A DNA stretch of 64,000 bases. Origin: Bordetella flabilis. GTDB taxonomy: Bacteria > Pseudomonadota > Gammaproteobacteria > Burkholderiales > Burkholderiaceae_B. The translations under genes and the position numbers were made by a program. The notes under the pieces were generated by a model. It was not told the DNA's origin and made no database searches. It saw only the letters and a list, made by a program, of their open reading frames with translations. This document shows, one piece after another, positions 1 through 7,885 of the stretch. The stretch's first letter is position 1. The number at the start of each line of letters is the position of its first letter. Location: the NCBI RefSeq assembly GCF_001676725.1, contig NZ_CP016172.1, positions 744,001-808,000 of the forward strand. Reading direction: 5' to 3'.

Positions 1-479
1 GCGGCTGTGGGGGGCCTTGCGCCTCAGGGGCTTAGCTTTCGCCTATGAAGAAGAGGCCCTTCTGCGGATCGGGCATATATATATTCCCAAACGGAACGCG
101 CGCTTTATTGCGCTCAGATTAAATACGCACAAATGACACGCTTGTAAATATTTGACAATAAAAGCGCCGAGCGGCTTTGTTGCCATCCGTGTAATGAATG
201 TAATTTATTACGCCGCAGCGCGGGCTTTATTGCATTCATGCCGATTCATTTCCAGAGCAATGCAAATATTTGGTCAAAAGTATTGCTCTACCTCGCGTTT
301 AGGATTCGCCGGCCGGGGCGTTCGGCATCCGAAAGATGCGGACGGGTGACAAACAATATCTAAATGTGTGCAGCTCAGAGTATTGCTCGGATAAGACAAG
401 ACATTTCAGAGATATTTCGATTTGTTTACGAGCGTCAATTTTCAGTGTCCCCGACACGCCGACAAACAGTGAGGTACCC
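1..479. promoter_or_regulatory. AT-rich leader upstream of the capsule locus
   Basis: No convincing gene lies here; a 65-codon open frame at 152-349 has no recognisable domain or good ribosome site. By eye the stretch from about 70 to 440 is far more AT-rich than the rest of the window, as is common upstream of capsule operons. Visible elements: a -35-like TTGACA at 152-157 without a good -10 at 17 nt; a near-palindrome GTAATTTATTAC at 200-211; an inverted repeat AGAGCAAT (254-261) / ATTGCTCT (282-289); and a direct repeat AGTATTGCTC at 279-288 and again at 379-388, exactly 100 bp apart. The assignment as the control region of tviB and the genes behind it is inference. Confidence 0.5.
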
Positions 480-1757
480 GTGGTAAAGAAAATCGCAGTA
501 TGTGGCCTGGGTTATGTAGGCCTGCCGGTCGCCGTGGCGTTTGCCAGGCGTTTCGATGTTATAGGCTTTGATGTAGACAAGCGACGCATCGAACGCCTGA
601 AAGACGCCGACGACTGGACCGGCGAGATCGAGCGGCACGTGCTGCTCGATTCCACTCTACGGTTTACGGATGACGTAAGGGACCTCGAAGGCTGCGACTT
701 TTTTGTCGTCGCCGTCCCGACTCCCGTCGACGAGCGCTGCAATCCGGATTTTTCGCTGCTGGTTCGTGCTTGCCAGTTGATCGGCCCGGTACTGCGCCCG
801 GGCAGCATTGTGGTCTTCGAATCCACCGTCCACCCCGGCGCGACCGAGGAGATTTGCGGCCCGGAACTGGAAAAAGCCTCCGGCCTGCGCTGCGGAAAGG
901 ATTTCAAGCTGGGTTATAGCCCCGAGCGTATTAATCCCGGTGATCGGGACCATCCCCTGGAGAAAATCGTCAAAATCGTGTCCGGCCAGGACGAGGACGC
1001 GCTCGAAATAATCGCGAATGCCTACGAGAAGATTATCGACGCGGGTGTCCACCGGGCGTCTTCAATCAAGGTGGCCGAGGCTGCGAAGGTCCTCGAAAAT
1101 ACACAGCGTGACATCAATATCGCGCTGATGAACGAGATGTCGAAGATCTGCGATCTGGTCGGCATTCGCACATCGGAAGTATTGGCCGCCGCGGGAACCA
1201 AATGGAATTTCCTGCGATTTACGCCCGGTCTCGTGGGGGGGCATTGCATTGGGGTCGACCCGTATTACCTGACGTCCAAGGCGCAGGAACTCGGCTACCA
1301 CCCCGAGGTAATCCTGTCGGGCCGCCGGATCAACGACGGGATGGCCAATCACGTCGCCTCCCGGGTGGCCCAGGTGCTGGCCCGCAATGGCCGCCTCCAT
1401 ACCTCGACCCGGGTCGGCATCCTGGGGATGACGTTCAAGGAAAACGTCCCCGACATCCGCAATTCGAAAGTGGTCGACCTCTACAACGCGCTTGGCGATT
1501 ACGGCATCAGCCCGGTCGCCTGCGATCCGATGGCCGATCCGATCCAGATGGAGCACGAGTACGGCATCAAGCTCGTGCCTCGCAAGGATTTCCGCAGCAT
1601 GGACGTGCTGATTCTTGCCGTTCCGCATCGCCAGACCATGGAGTCCATCTGGGACGACCTGCCCGAACTGGTCAAGAGCGGCGGCATGGTGTGCGACCTG
1701 AAGTCCGTACTCGACAGCAAGCGGCTTCAGTCCGATCTCGTGTACTGGACGCTCTGA
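480..1757 (+). CDS. tviB: UDP-N-acetylglucosamine 6-dehydrogenase, Vi-antigen type (TviB/WbpO)
   Basis: Cytoplasmic UDP-sugar dehydrogenase of the UDP-glucose/GDP-mannose dehydrogenase family. In the Vi pathway TviB oxidises UDP-GlcNAc at C6 to UDP-GlcNAcA, which TviC then epimerises. The N-terminal Rossmann motif GLGYVG lies within the first 15 residues, and the catalytic cysteine motif GGHCIGVDP places the nucleophile near Cys256. The start is GTG 480, behind GAGG at 471-474; an upstream ATG at 336 would add 48 residues that match nothing in the family. From GTG 480 the product is 425 residues, the length I recall for Salmonella TviB. It is the first gene of the capsule cluster; tviD follows 37 nt later. 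Confidence 0.92.
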   Translation: MVKKIAVCGLGYVGLPVAVAFARRFDVIGFDVDKRRIERLKDADDWTGEIERHVLLDSTLRFTDDVRDLEGCDFFVVAVPTPVDERCNPDFSLLVRACQLIGPVLRPGSIVVFESTVHPGATEEICGPELEKASGLRCGKDFKLGYSPERINPGDRDHPLEKIVKIVSGQDEDALEIIANAYEKIIDAGVHRASSIKVAEAAKVLENTQRDINIALMNEMSKICDLVGIRTSEVLAAAGTKWNFLRFTPGLVGGHCIGVDPYYLTSKAQELGYHPEVILSGRRINDGMANHVASRVAQVLARNGRLHTSTRVGILGMTFKENVPDIRNSKVVDLYNALGDYGISPVACDPMADPIQMEHEYGIKLVPRKDFRSMDVLILAVPHRQTMESIWDDLPELVKSGGMVCDLKSVLDSKRLQSDLVYWTL

Positions 1758-1794
1758 GTTCGGGCCGTCAATCCATCACTAAAGGTGACCCTGA

Positions 1795-4275
1795 ATGGCT
1801 ACTTTTACGATCGCTCCGATCGGGACCTGCCGTATCCATACGCCGCTGCGCGACGCGGTGGGACGCTACCCGCTCAAGCTGCAGCTAGGGCGCAACTACG
1901 GGTTCGTGCATACGAGCGCGGAGGCGCTTCAGCAGGCGCGATTCATGTACGGCGAGCAGGAGATTCCTGCCGACATACAGCGCCTGGTTTTCCGGCCGTC
2001 GAATGGCGACCAGGCCCGTCGTGGGACGCATAAGCCAGCCGATCTGTACATGGTCGAACTGTCATCGCGCAAGCTCCTGACGATCGACGGTTATCCCATC
2101 CAGTCCAACTATCTGGTGCGCTACTTCAGCGAGTTTTTCGCCGATCGCGGTCGCAGCCGGATGTTCTGGTCCCTGGCCGCGACCGACCGCCTGGCGGAAC
2201 GGCGCGAATCGCTGCAGCGGGACCCGGTATTCAAGAGCCTTCCGGCGGACGACCGGGAACTGCTCGCCCGCATCGTCAAGCGGGATCTCGCGGATGACGA
2301 GATCGAGGGCGAAATGCGCGAACTCGTCGGTCTGCTGGGCAAGGACAAGGTGGTATTCGTCACGCATGTCAACGCCTTGACGCCGGACAATGTGCCGATC
2401 GAGCAGCGGCAGCAACTGATATCCGCCGTGGCGGCTGGCGCCGAGCACATTGGCGTGCCTTGCTACGACCCGACGCCGCTGATGAACAAGATAGGCCAGG
2501 CGGATGCGATGGAGAATGGGGGGCTGGACCTTACCCATTACACGGAGCTCTTCGCCGATCGCCTGTGCGCCGATTGGTACAAGAACTATATGCGTCCCCG
2601 GATGGGCGAGTCCACGGCTCCTGCCGTGGTGGCGAGACTGTCCGCGGACGAAGCCGCCGAGCGCATCGAAAGGGATTGGGAGTCGGGCGAACTGCGCGAA
2701 GCCTCGCGGCGCGTGCGCGACGTGCTGCGCCGGTATCCCGGTCTGCCCGACCATGTGACGCTGCTGGCGCGGATGCAGGGAGAGCTGGGCGACCATGAAG
2801 GCGCGATTGCCCTGCTGCAAGACGCCGATGGCACGGTAGCCTCCGGCAGCAAGGCCGAGCAGATATTGATGCGCAGCCATTTCGAGCTTGGGCACCATGA
2901 TGTGGCGTACTCGCTCGCGGCAGGCCTGCTTGGCGATGAGATAGAAACCCCCGAGATCGTGCGGGTCGCGGCGGCGTCCGCCAGTCAGCTCGGCAAGGCG
3001 GACGAGGCGCTGGGCAACTGGAGGCAGTTGTTCCGGATTTCCAGCGCTGACGAAGCCGTGGCGCTGGAGGCGGCAGATACGGTGCTTTCGATGTTGCAGG
3101 CCGGTGGAGACACGGAGGCCGCCATTCGCTGGGTGCACGAGGTTCGCGCAGCGCTCCCCACGTACGGGCGAGGTTTCGCCGTGCTGTGGCGCGACCGGCT
3201 GATGGCAGGTGATCGTGCGGCGCTGCGCGTTATGGCAACCGAATCGCCTGCCCTTGCGGACCACGACGCGCTGGAGCTGGTCAAGGAGGCCTCGTGGCGA
3301 GGCTGCATCGTGGCCGCCAGCGCGCTGGCTGTATCGTGCGGGTTGGCCAGGAGCGAGCGAGAGGATATCCGTGGCTGGCTGCTGGCGCAGTCGTCGGCAT
3401 GGGCGGAAGAAGGCGCGCGCGCGCTGGAAGAAGGGCGCTTGCGCGACGCCGCGGAAAGAATCTGCGCGCATCGTCTGCTCGATCCCGGCGCGATGGCGGG
3501 CGTGCGGGCGCAGCGCGCGTTCGAGCGAGCCATGCGTTTGCGTGTGCGGGCCGCGCTCCTCGCGGGCAATCATCAAGAGGTGATCGAGCTCACGGATATC
3601 GCGCTCGATGCGCAGGTCGATTTCCCCGAACTTGACGCAATGCGCGGCCGGGCCGCGGATGCGCTTGGGGACAAGCGAACCGCCATGCGTCATCTCGAAC
3701 GGGCGGCGGCTGACGCTTCGGCTCCGTTCAGCACGCAGCTGTTCTTTGCACGGGTGGCGTTCAATGGCGGCTGGTTCGGCGAAGCAATCGACGCCTACAC
3801 CGCCGTCCTTGCCCACCCATCGGCCGACCAGAACGCGAAAGAGGAGGCGGAGCGTCAGCTGGGCAGGCTCGGCCCCCGTTCGATTCGCGCCGCCCGGGAG
3901 ATGCTGTCGTCCGGCGAGCACCAGGCCGCCTGGACGCTGCTGGAGCGCATCGCGCAGTCCTGGCCCGACATGCCGGAAGTCGCCCAGGAGAAGCGGCGCA
4001 TCCTCGCGGTGCTGTACGCAGAAGCACGAGCGCTGGATCCGTCCAGCGCGAGCGAACGCCTTGCCCTCGGCGAGCGGATCCTGAAACTCGTTCCCGACGA
4101 TCCTATTGGACTGCGGGCGGCAGCCGTCGGGGCGATGCGTCTGCACCGATTCGAACAGGCCTTGCCGTACTGGGAACTGTTGAAGCAACGCTCGGACAAG
4201 CCGGAGCAGTTCGACCACTACATCCAGAGATGCCTGGTCTGGATCGAAAAAGCCAACCGCAGGAAGGCGGCATGA
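1795..4275 (+). CDS. tviD: Vi polysaccharide O-acetyltransferase TviD
   Basis: An 826-residue cytoplasmic protein whose length and position match TviD. That protein is reported to be the Vi O-acetyltransferase, an SGNH-hydrolase-like enzyme with an atypical triad that interacts with TviE. The N-terminal 280 residues form the presumed catalytic domain. The block I position reads IGTCRIH, with Cys12 where SGNH enzymes have Ser. A DLTH sequence at Asp245-His248 fits the DxxH block. From about residue 290 to the end it is an all-helical, Ala/Leu/Glu-rich TPR-like array. The start is ATG 1795 behind AAAGGTGAC (1781-1789). The stop codon overlaps an ATG at 4272 in the tviE frame. The function is family knowledge; the assignment of the Cys is inference. 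Confidence 0.85.
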   Translation: MATFTIAPIGTCRIHTPLRDAVGRYPLKLQLGRNYGFVHTSAEALQQARFMYGEQEIPADIQRLVFRPSNGDQARRGTHKPADLYMVELSSRKLLTIDGYPIQSNYLVRYFSEFFADRGRSRMFWSLAATDRLAERRESLQRDPVFKSLPADDRELLARIVKRDLADDEIEGEMRELVGLLGKDKVVFVTHVNALTPDNVPIEQRQQLISAVAAGAEHIGVPCYDPTPLMNKIGQADAMENGGLDLTHYTELFADRLCADWYKNYMRPRMGESTAPAVVARLSADEAAERIERDWESGELREASRRVRDVLRRYPGLPDHVTLLARMQGELGDHEGAIALLQDADGTVASGSKAEQILMRSHFELGHHDVAYSLAAGLLGDEIETPEIVRVAAASASQLGKADEALGNWRQLFRISSADEAVALEAADTVLSMLQAGGDTEAAIRWVHEVRAALPTYGRGFAVLWRDRLMAGDRAALRVMATESPALADHDALELVKEASWRGCIVAASALAVSCGLARSEREDIRGWLLAQSSAWAEEGARALEEGRLRDAAERICAHRLLDPGAMAGVRAQRAFERAMRLRVRAALLAGNHQEVIELTDIALDAQVDFPELDAMRGRAADALGDKRTAMRHLERAAADASAPFSTQLFFARVAFNGGWFGEAIDAYTAVLAHPSADQNAKEEAERQLGRLGPRSIRAAREMLSSGEHQAAWTLLERIAQSWPDMPEVAQEKRRILAVLYAEARALDPSSASERLALGERILKLVPDDPIGLRAAAVGAMRLHRFEQALPYWELLKQRSDKPEQFDHYIQRCLVWIEKANRRKAA

Positions 4276-4280
4276 GCGGG

Positions 4281-4592
4281 CGCGCTCGGCCGTCCGGAGG
4301 GCGCGCTGCCCTCCCCCGGGGAGGCGTCGCGAAGCGACAGGAGGGCACCGACGACGCTCGCGCCCGGCCGCCCGGAGAGCGTACTGCCCTTTCCCAGGGT
4401 GGCGACGCGAAGCGACAGAAGGCCACCAGCGATACGCGCGCTCGGCCGCCTGGAGAGCGTACCGCCCTTTCCCAGGGTGGCGACGCGAAGCGACAGAAGG
4501 CCACCGACGACACTCGCGCTCGGCCGCCTGGAGAACGAAACGCCCGTCCGCGGGGAGGCCGCGCTGCCGGTCCGCGCGAAGGTGGCGCGCCG
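4281..4592 (+). repeat. 78-bp tandem REP-like repeat array between tviD and tviE
   Basis: Units begin at 4281, 4359, 4437 and 4515, each with CGCGC(T/C)CGGCCG, so the period is exactly 78 bp. The first three units are complete and the fourth is degenerate after about 25 bp. Each complete unit carries a hairpin-capable core. In unit 1, GCCCTCC (4308-4314) pairs with GGAGGGC (4340-4346) around a CGTCGCGAAGCGAC segment. Seventy-eight is a multiple of three, so the array stays open in the tviE frame and encodes an Arg/Gly/Pro-rich 26-residue repeat; this is probably not translated as part of TviE. GC-rich repeats of this look are common between genes in Bordetella-like genomes. The gap between tviD and the chosen tviE start (4276-4610) is essentially this array. 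Confidence 0.8.
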
Positions 4593-4610
4593 CTTCAGGA
4601 GGGCAGGCCA

Positions 4611-6671
4611 GTGCACCACCAACCTGTTACCGAGCTGGAGGACGATACTTCCGGTCTCCAGGAGGTTCGCGTCCAACTGGAGCAGATCGTGGCGTCGTCG
4701 GGCAGGGTCCAGCTTGCGCAGGCGAATCTGCCGCGCGCGGAGGCGCTGGCCCGCGATCACATGGCGGACCCCAAAGTCCGCTTTCTCCTGCTTCGGCTCA
4801 AGGAGTCGGCGGGTTTCAACGAGGGCATGTTCGAGCAGTGGTCGGCGCTTTTGAACGAGTGTCCCGATGATCTGCAGGTCGTCCGCTATTGCGCGACCCG
4901 TCTCGTCAAGGAGAGGCATGTCGATGACGCGCTGGCCCTGATCGAGCGCTATCTTCCGGAGTCGCCCGACAATCCGGACATGTTGCTCGCCAGGGCCAAG
5001 CTGCTCAGCGATGTCCGCGCGTATGAGCAGTCCGATGCGCTGTTTCGTCGCCTGATCGCGCGCCATGACGACCGCAATGTACGTATCGAATTCGCCAAGC
5101 GCCTGCGCAAGCGTGGGTTGCTGGCGGACGCGTTCGATACGATAAAGCCCGTGATGCACCTGCTCGCGCCGGGCAGCAAGGCCGCGGAACTCGCCAGCAC
5201 CTTGACGAGCGACTATGAGTTCTACCGCGGTTTCGAGTCCGAGGAGGAACTCGCGGGAAAGGACATCAGGATCATTTCGATGAAGCACGCGATCCTGCAC
5301 TTCAGGAATCGCGTAATCGCGGAGCAGCCGTCCGAAAACGCGGTTTCGATCGCGCTGGTCACAGGCAGCCTTGGCCCCGGCGGCGCCGAACGGCAACTGA
5401 CGCGGCTCGCTGGCGAACTCCATCGCATGGCGGCTTCCGCCGAGCGTCCGCCGGCCTTCATGCGCGTGAAGCCGGAAAAGGTCGAAGTGCTGGTGAAACA
5501 GCACACCGAGCCTTCCGGCTCCGGGAAAAAACAAGGGCTGGATTTTTTCCTGCCCGTGCTGGCCGATGCGCAGATCCCTGTCACGGAGATCAATGGGCTG
5601 CCCGCGATTTCGACGTCCCATCAATCGGTCGCGGATCCCGTCCTGACCCGCTTGCTGGAGCAGTTGCCGCCCCCGGTGCACTACGGCGTCACGCGCCTTG
5701 CACCGCTGTTGCGCGAGAACCGCTTCGACGTCGTGAGCTTGTGGCAGGACGGAACGTGCCTGTTCGGGGCCCTGGCCGCGCTGCTTGCCGGCGTCCCGAC
5801 CATCCATCTGGTATTTCGCGGACTGCCGCCGAACATCCGCAAGGATCGCTTCCGCGAGGAGTATCCGGTGCTGTACCAGGCACTGGCCCAGGTCCCGGGG
5901 GTGCACTTCGTCAGTAATAGCCGCACGGCCGCGCAGGAGTATGCGAAGTGGCTCGGCATTCCGATTGTGCGTTTCCACATTCTCTATAACGGCGTGCCCG
6001 AACTGGCCACAGGTGCGTCGCCCGAGGACGAGAAAAAGTGGAGCGCCTTCCAGGCATATACGGCGGATGCCACGGAGACGATAGGCGGCGTGTTCCGCCT
6101 GGAACCGGACAAGCGGCCGCAACTCTGGATCAAGCTCGCCGCGCAATATCTGAAGCGGCGGCCGCAGGCGCGCTTCTTCATCGTGGGTGACGGGCGCCTG
6201 CTCGACAACATGGTGGCGCTGGCCGAGGAGCTCAGCGTGAAAGACCGGCTGCTGTTCGTCGGCCTGTCGAATCACGTCGGGTACTGGTATTCGCAGATGG
6301 ACGTCAAAGTCCTGCTTTCCCGGTATGAAGGCTTGCCGAACGTGCTCATCGAGGCGCAGCTCCTGGGCGTCCCGGTGGTTTCGACACCGGCCGGCGGGGC
6401 GGGCGAGTGCTTTGTCGAGAACGTGACAGGGCATCTGCTGGGCGATGTCGAACATCCCGACCTGACCGAGGCGTGCGACAAAATCGAATCCATGGTCGAC
6501 CTGGTGCGCGGCAACGATGTGTTGAAACAGCACAGCCGCCAGCGGGCCCGGGATCTGTTTTCGCTCAATGCGATGTTGAGCAAATTCCTGAGTTTATGCG
6601 TGACAGTCATGGGCACGTCGAGAAACGACGAGGCCCTCGGCGTCGGGTCGATGCGTCTGATGGAGGCCTGA
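4611..6671 (+). CDS. tviE: Vi polysaccharide polymerase TviE, GT4 glycosyltransferase
   Basis: Cytoplasmic GT-B-fold glycosyltransferase, reported to be the Vi polymerase that adds alpha-1,4 GalNAcA units and partners TviD. The first 230 residues are helical and TPR-like. The GT4 part opens with a SLGPGGAERQL loop. The EX7E donor motif is at Glu573-Glu581 (YEGLPNVLIEA), followed by GVPVVSTPAGGAGE. The start chosen is GTG 4611, seven bases after a strong AGGAGGG (4597-4603), giving 686 residues. Upstream in-frame ATGs at 4230 and 4272 would translate the 78-bp repeats as an N-terminal extension; the ATG at 4272 overlaps the tviD stop and cannot be fully excluded. The TTG start of vexA follows its stop directly. 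Confidence 0.88.
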   Translation: MHHQPVTELEDDTSGLQEVRVQLEQIVASSGRVQLAQANLPRAEALARDHMADPKVRFLLLRLKESAGFNEGMFEQWSALLNECPDDLQVVRYCATRLVKERHVDDALALIERYLPESPDNPDMLLARAKLLSDVRAYEQSDALFRRLIARHDDRNVRIEFAKRLRKRGLLADAFDTIKPVMHLLAPGSKAAELASTLTSDYEFYRGFESEEELAGKDIRIISMKHAILHFRNRVIAEQPSENAVSIALVTGSLGPGGAERQLTRLAGELHRMAASAERPPAFMRVKPEKVEVLVKQHTEPSGSGKKQGLDFFLPVLADAQIPVTEINGLPAISTSHQSVADPVLTRLLEQLPPPVHYGVTRLAPLLRENRFDVVSLWQDGTCLFGALAALLAGVPTIHLVFRGLPPNIRKDRFREEYPVLYQALAQVPGVHFVSNSRTAAQEYAKWLGIPIVRFHILYNGVPELATGASPEDEKKWSAFQAYTADATETIGGVFRLEPDKRPQLWIKLAAQYLKRRPQARFFIVGDGRLLDNMVALAEELSVKDRLLFVGLSNHVGYWYSQMDVKVLLSRYEGLPNVLIEAQLLGVPVVSTPAGGAGECFVENVTGHLLGDVEHPDLTEACDKIESMVDLVRGNDVLKQHSRQRARDLFSLNAMLSKFLSLCVTVMGTSRNDEALGVGSMRLMEA

Positions 6672-7877
6672 TTGCTGCGCAATATCCCCGTGGTTCCGAA
6701 ATTTATGGCTTCGATGCAATGGAATGGCCCGAGCGCCGCCCCGCGGGGCAAGGCGGCGCTCGTCATGGTGCTGCTTGCCGCGTTCTCCCTTACGGGATGC
6801 CAGTTGCCGCGTTCCGGGCCGATGTTGAGCGAGATGATGTCGGCCCACGATGACAAGGACGTCATCGTCATGCCGGTCTCCCGGGAGCTCGCGCGGGCGA
6901 GCAACGTGCCGGAAGTCATGGACTTTCCCGCGCGGTATCGGAATGCCAGCCAGGCCGAGTTCGACGTACTGGTCCCTGGAGACGGCATAAACATCACCGT
7001 CTGGGAGCGCGATGGGCTGGGCGTGTTCGCGGCCAATGCCGCGGGGGTAAGCGATCTGGGAAACCAGGAGATAGACCGGACGGGAAACCTCTATTTCCCC
7101 ATTCTCGGGAAGTTCCGCGCCGCGGGACTGACGCTGGCGCAGTTGCATGACGCCGTCGTCGCCCGCCTCAGCAAGCTCATCGTCGGTTCCGACGTCAGCG
7201 TGACCCGCGCGGCCGACTCGCGCGGCCAGATGGTTACGGTCCAGGGCAACCTGGCCAAGCCGGGCATGTATCCCATTACGCAGACCACCCAGCGCCTGAG
7301 CAGCGCGCTGGCGCTTGCGGCGCCTGTGCAGACGAATCCCGAGCAGCTCGTGATTACGCTGCGCCGTGCCAATGAGATTGCTTCAGTGCGGCTGTCGGAT
7401 ATCTACCGCAACCAGGCGAACGATATCCTGCTGCGCGCAGGCGATGTCATTACCGCCCATGATGCCCGCGAGTACCTGACCGTGCTCGGTGCGGCCGGCA
7501 CCCAGGGGCGTGTCGCCATCAGCAAGCGCAACTACAGCGTGCTGGATGCCCTGGGGGATTCCAAGGGGCTCGACGACAAGACGGCCGATCCGCGGTCCGT
7601 GTTCCTGTTCACGCCCGCCAAGCCGGGCACCCAGGGGGCGCCGGACACTCTGCCGATCGTTTACCAGTTCGATCTCACTCGTCCGGAGCAAGTCGCCCTG
7701 GCCGGCCAGTTCACGGTACGCGAAGGCCAGGCCATCTATATATCCGACGCTCCCTTTACCCAGGTGCAGAAGGTACTGTCGGCATTCCGGGTGACCATGA
7801 GCGCCGGCTTCAGCGCCACGCGCGCTATCGACAGCGATTCGGGCGGCTCCAGCTCCAGCTCCGGTGTAACCCAGTAG
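6672..7877 (+). CDS. vexA: Outer-membrane capsule export lipoprotein VexA (OPX family, Wza-like)
   Basis: Outer-membrane polysaccharide export protein that would form the exit channel for the capsule. A hydrophobic segment ends in the lipobox FSLTGC (Cys43 from the TTG start). A polysaccharide-export domain (VPGDGINITVWERDG) follows, then a SLBB-like part (VTVQGNLAKPGMYPI). The chosen start is TTG 6672, which touches the tviE stop and has GGAGG at 6662-6666. An in-frame ATG at 6705 is an alternative that would give a more usual signal-peptide length with the Cys at 32. The C-terminus is Ser/Gly-rich. It lies in the middle of the tvi/vex operon, eight bases before vexB. Confidence 0.88.
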   Translation: MLRNIPVVPKFMASMQWNGPSAAPRGKAALVMVLLAAFSLTGCQLPRSGPMLSEMMSAHDDKDVIVMPVSRELARASNVPEVMDFPARYRNASQAEFDVLVPGDGINITVWERDGLGVFAANAAGVSDLGNQEIDRTGNLYFPILGKFRAAGLTLAQLHDAVVARLSKLIVGSDVSVTRAADSRGQMVTVQGNLAKPGMYPITQTTQRLSSALALAAPVQTNPEQLVITLRRANEIASVRLSDIYRNQANDILLRAGDVITAHDAREYLTVLGAAGTQGRVAISKRNYSVLDALGDSKGLDDKTADPRSVFLFTPAKPGTQGAPDTLPIVYQFDLTRPEQVALAGQFTVREGQAIYISDAPFTQVQKVLSAFRVTMSAGFSATRAIDSDSGGSSSSSGVTQ

Positions 7878-7885
7878 CCCCGTCG

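Noticed and set aside
152..349. 65-codon open frame in the capsule leader
   Set aside because: No ribosome site, no domain, and an AT-rich regulatory setting.
336..479. N-terminal extension of TviB from ATG 336
   Set aside because: GTG 480 has a good ribosome site and gives the family length; the extra residues match nothing in the family.
4281..4592. CRISPR-like regular repeats
   Set aside because: The units are contiguous 78-bp tandem repeats without unique spacers and no cas genes are present.
2062..6533. Very long - strand open frames (718 and 771 codons) opposite tviD and tviE
   Set aside because: They lie wholly antisense to clearly recognisable genes, have no family motifs and a biased composition typical of high-GC shadow frames.
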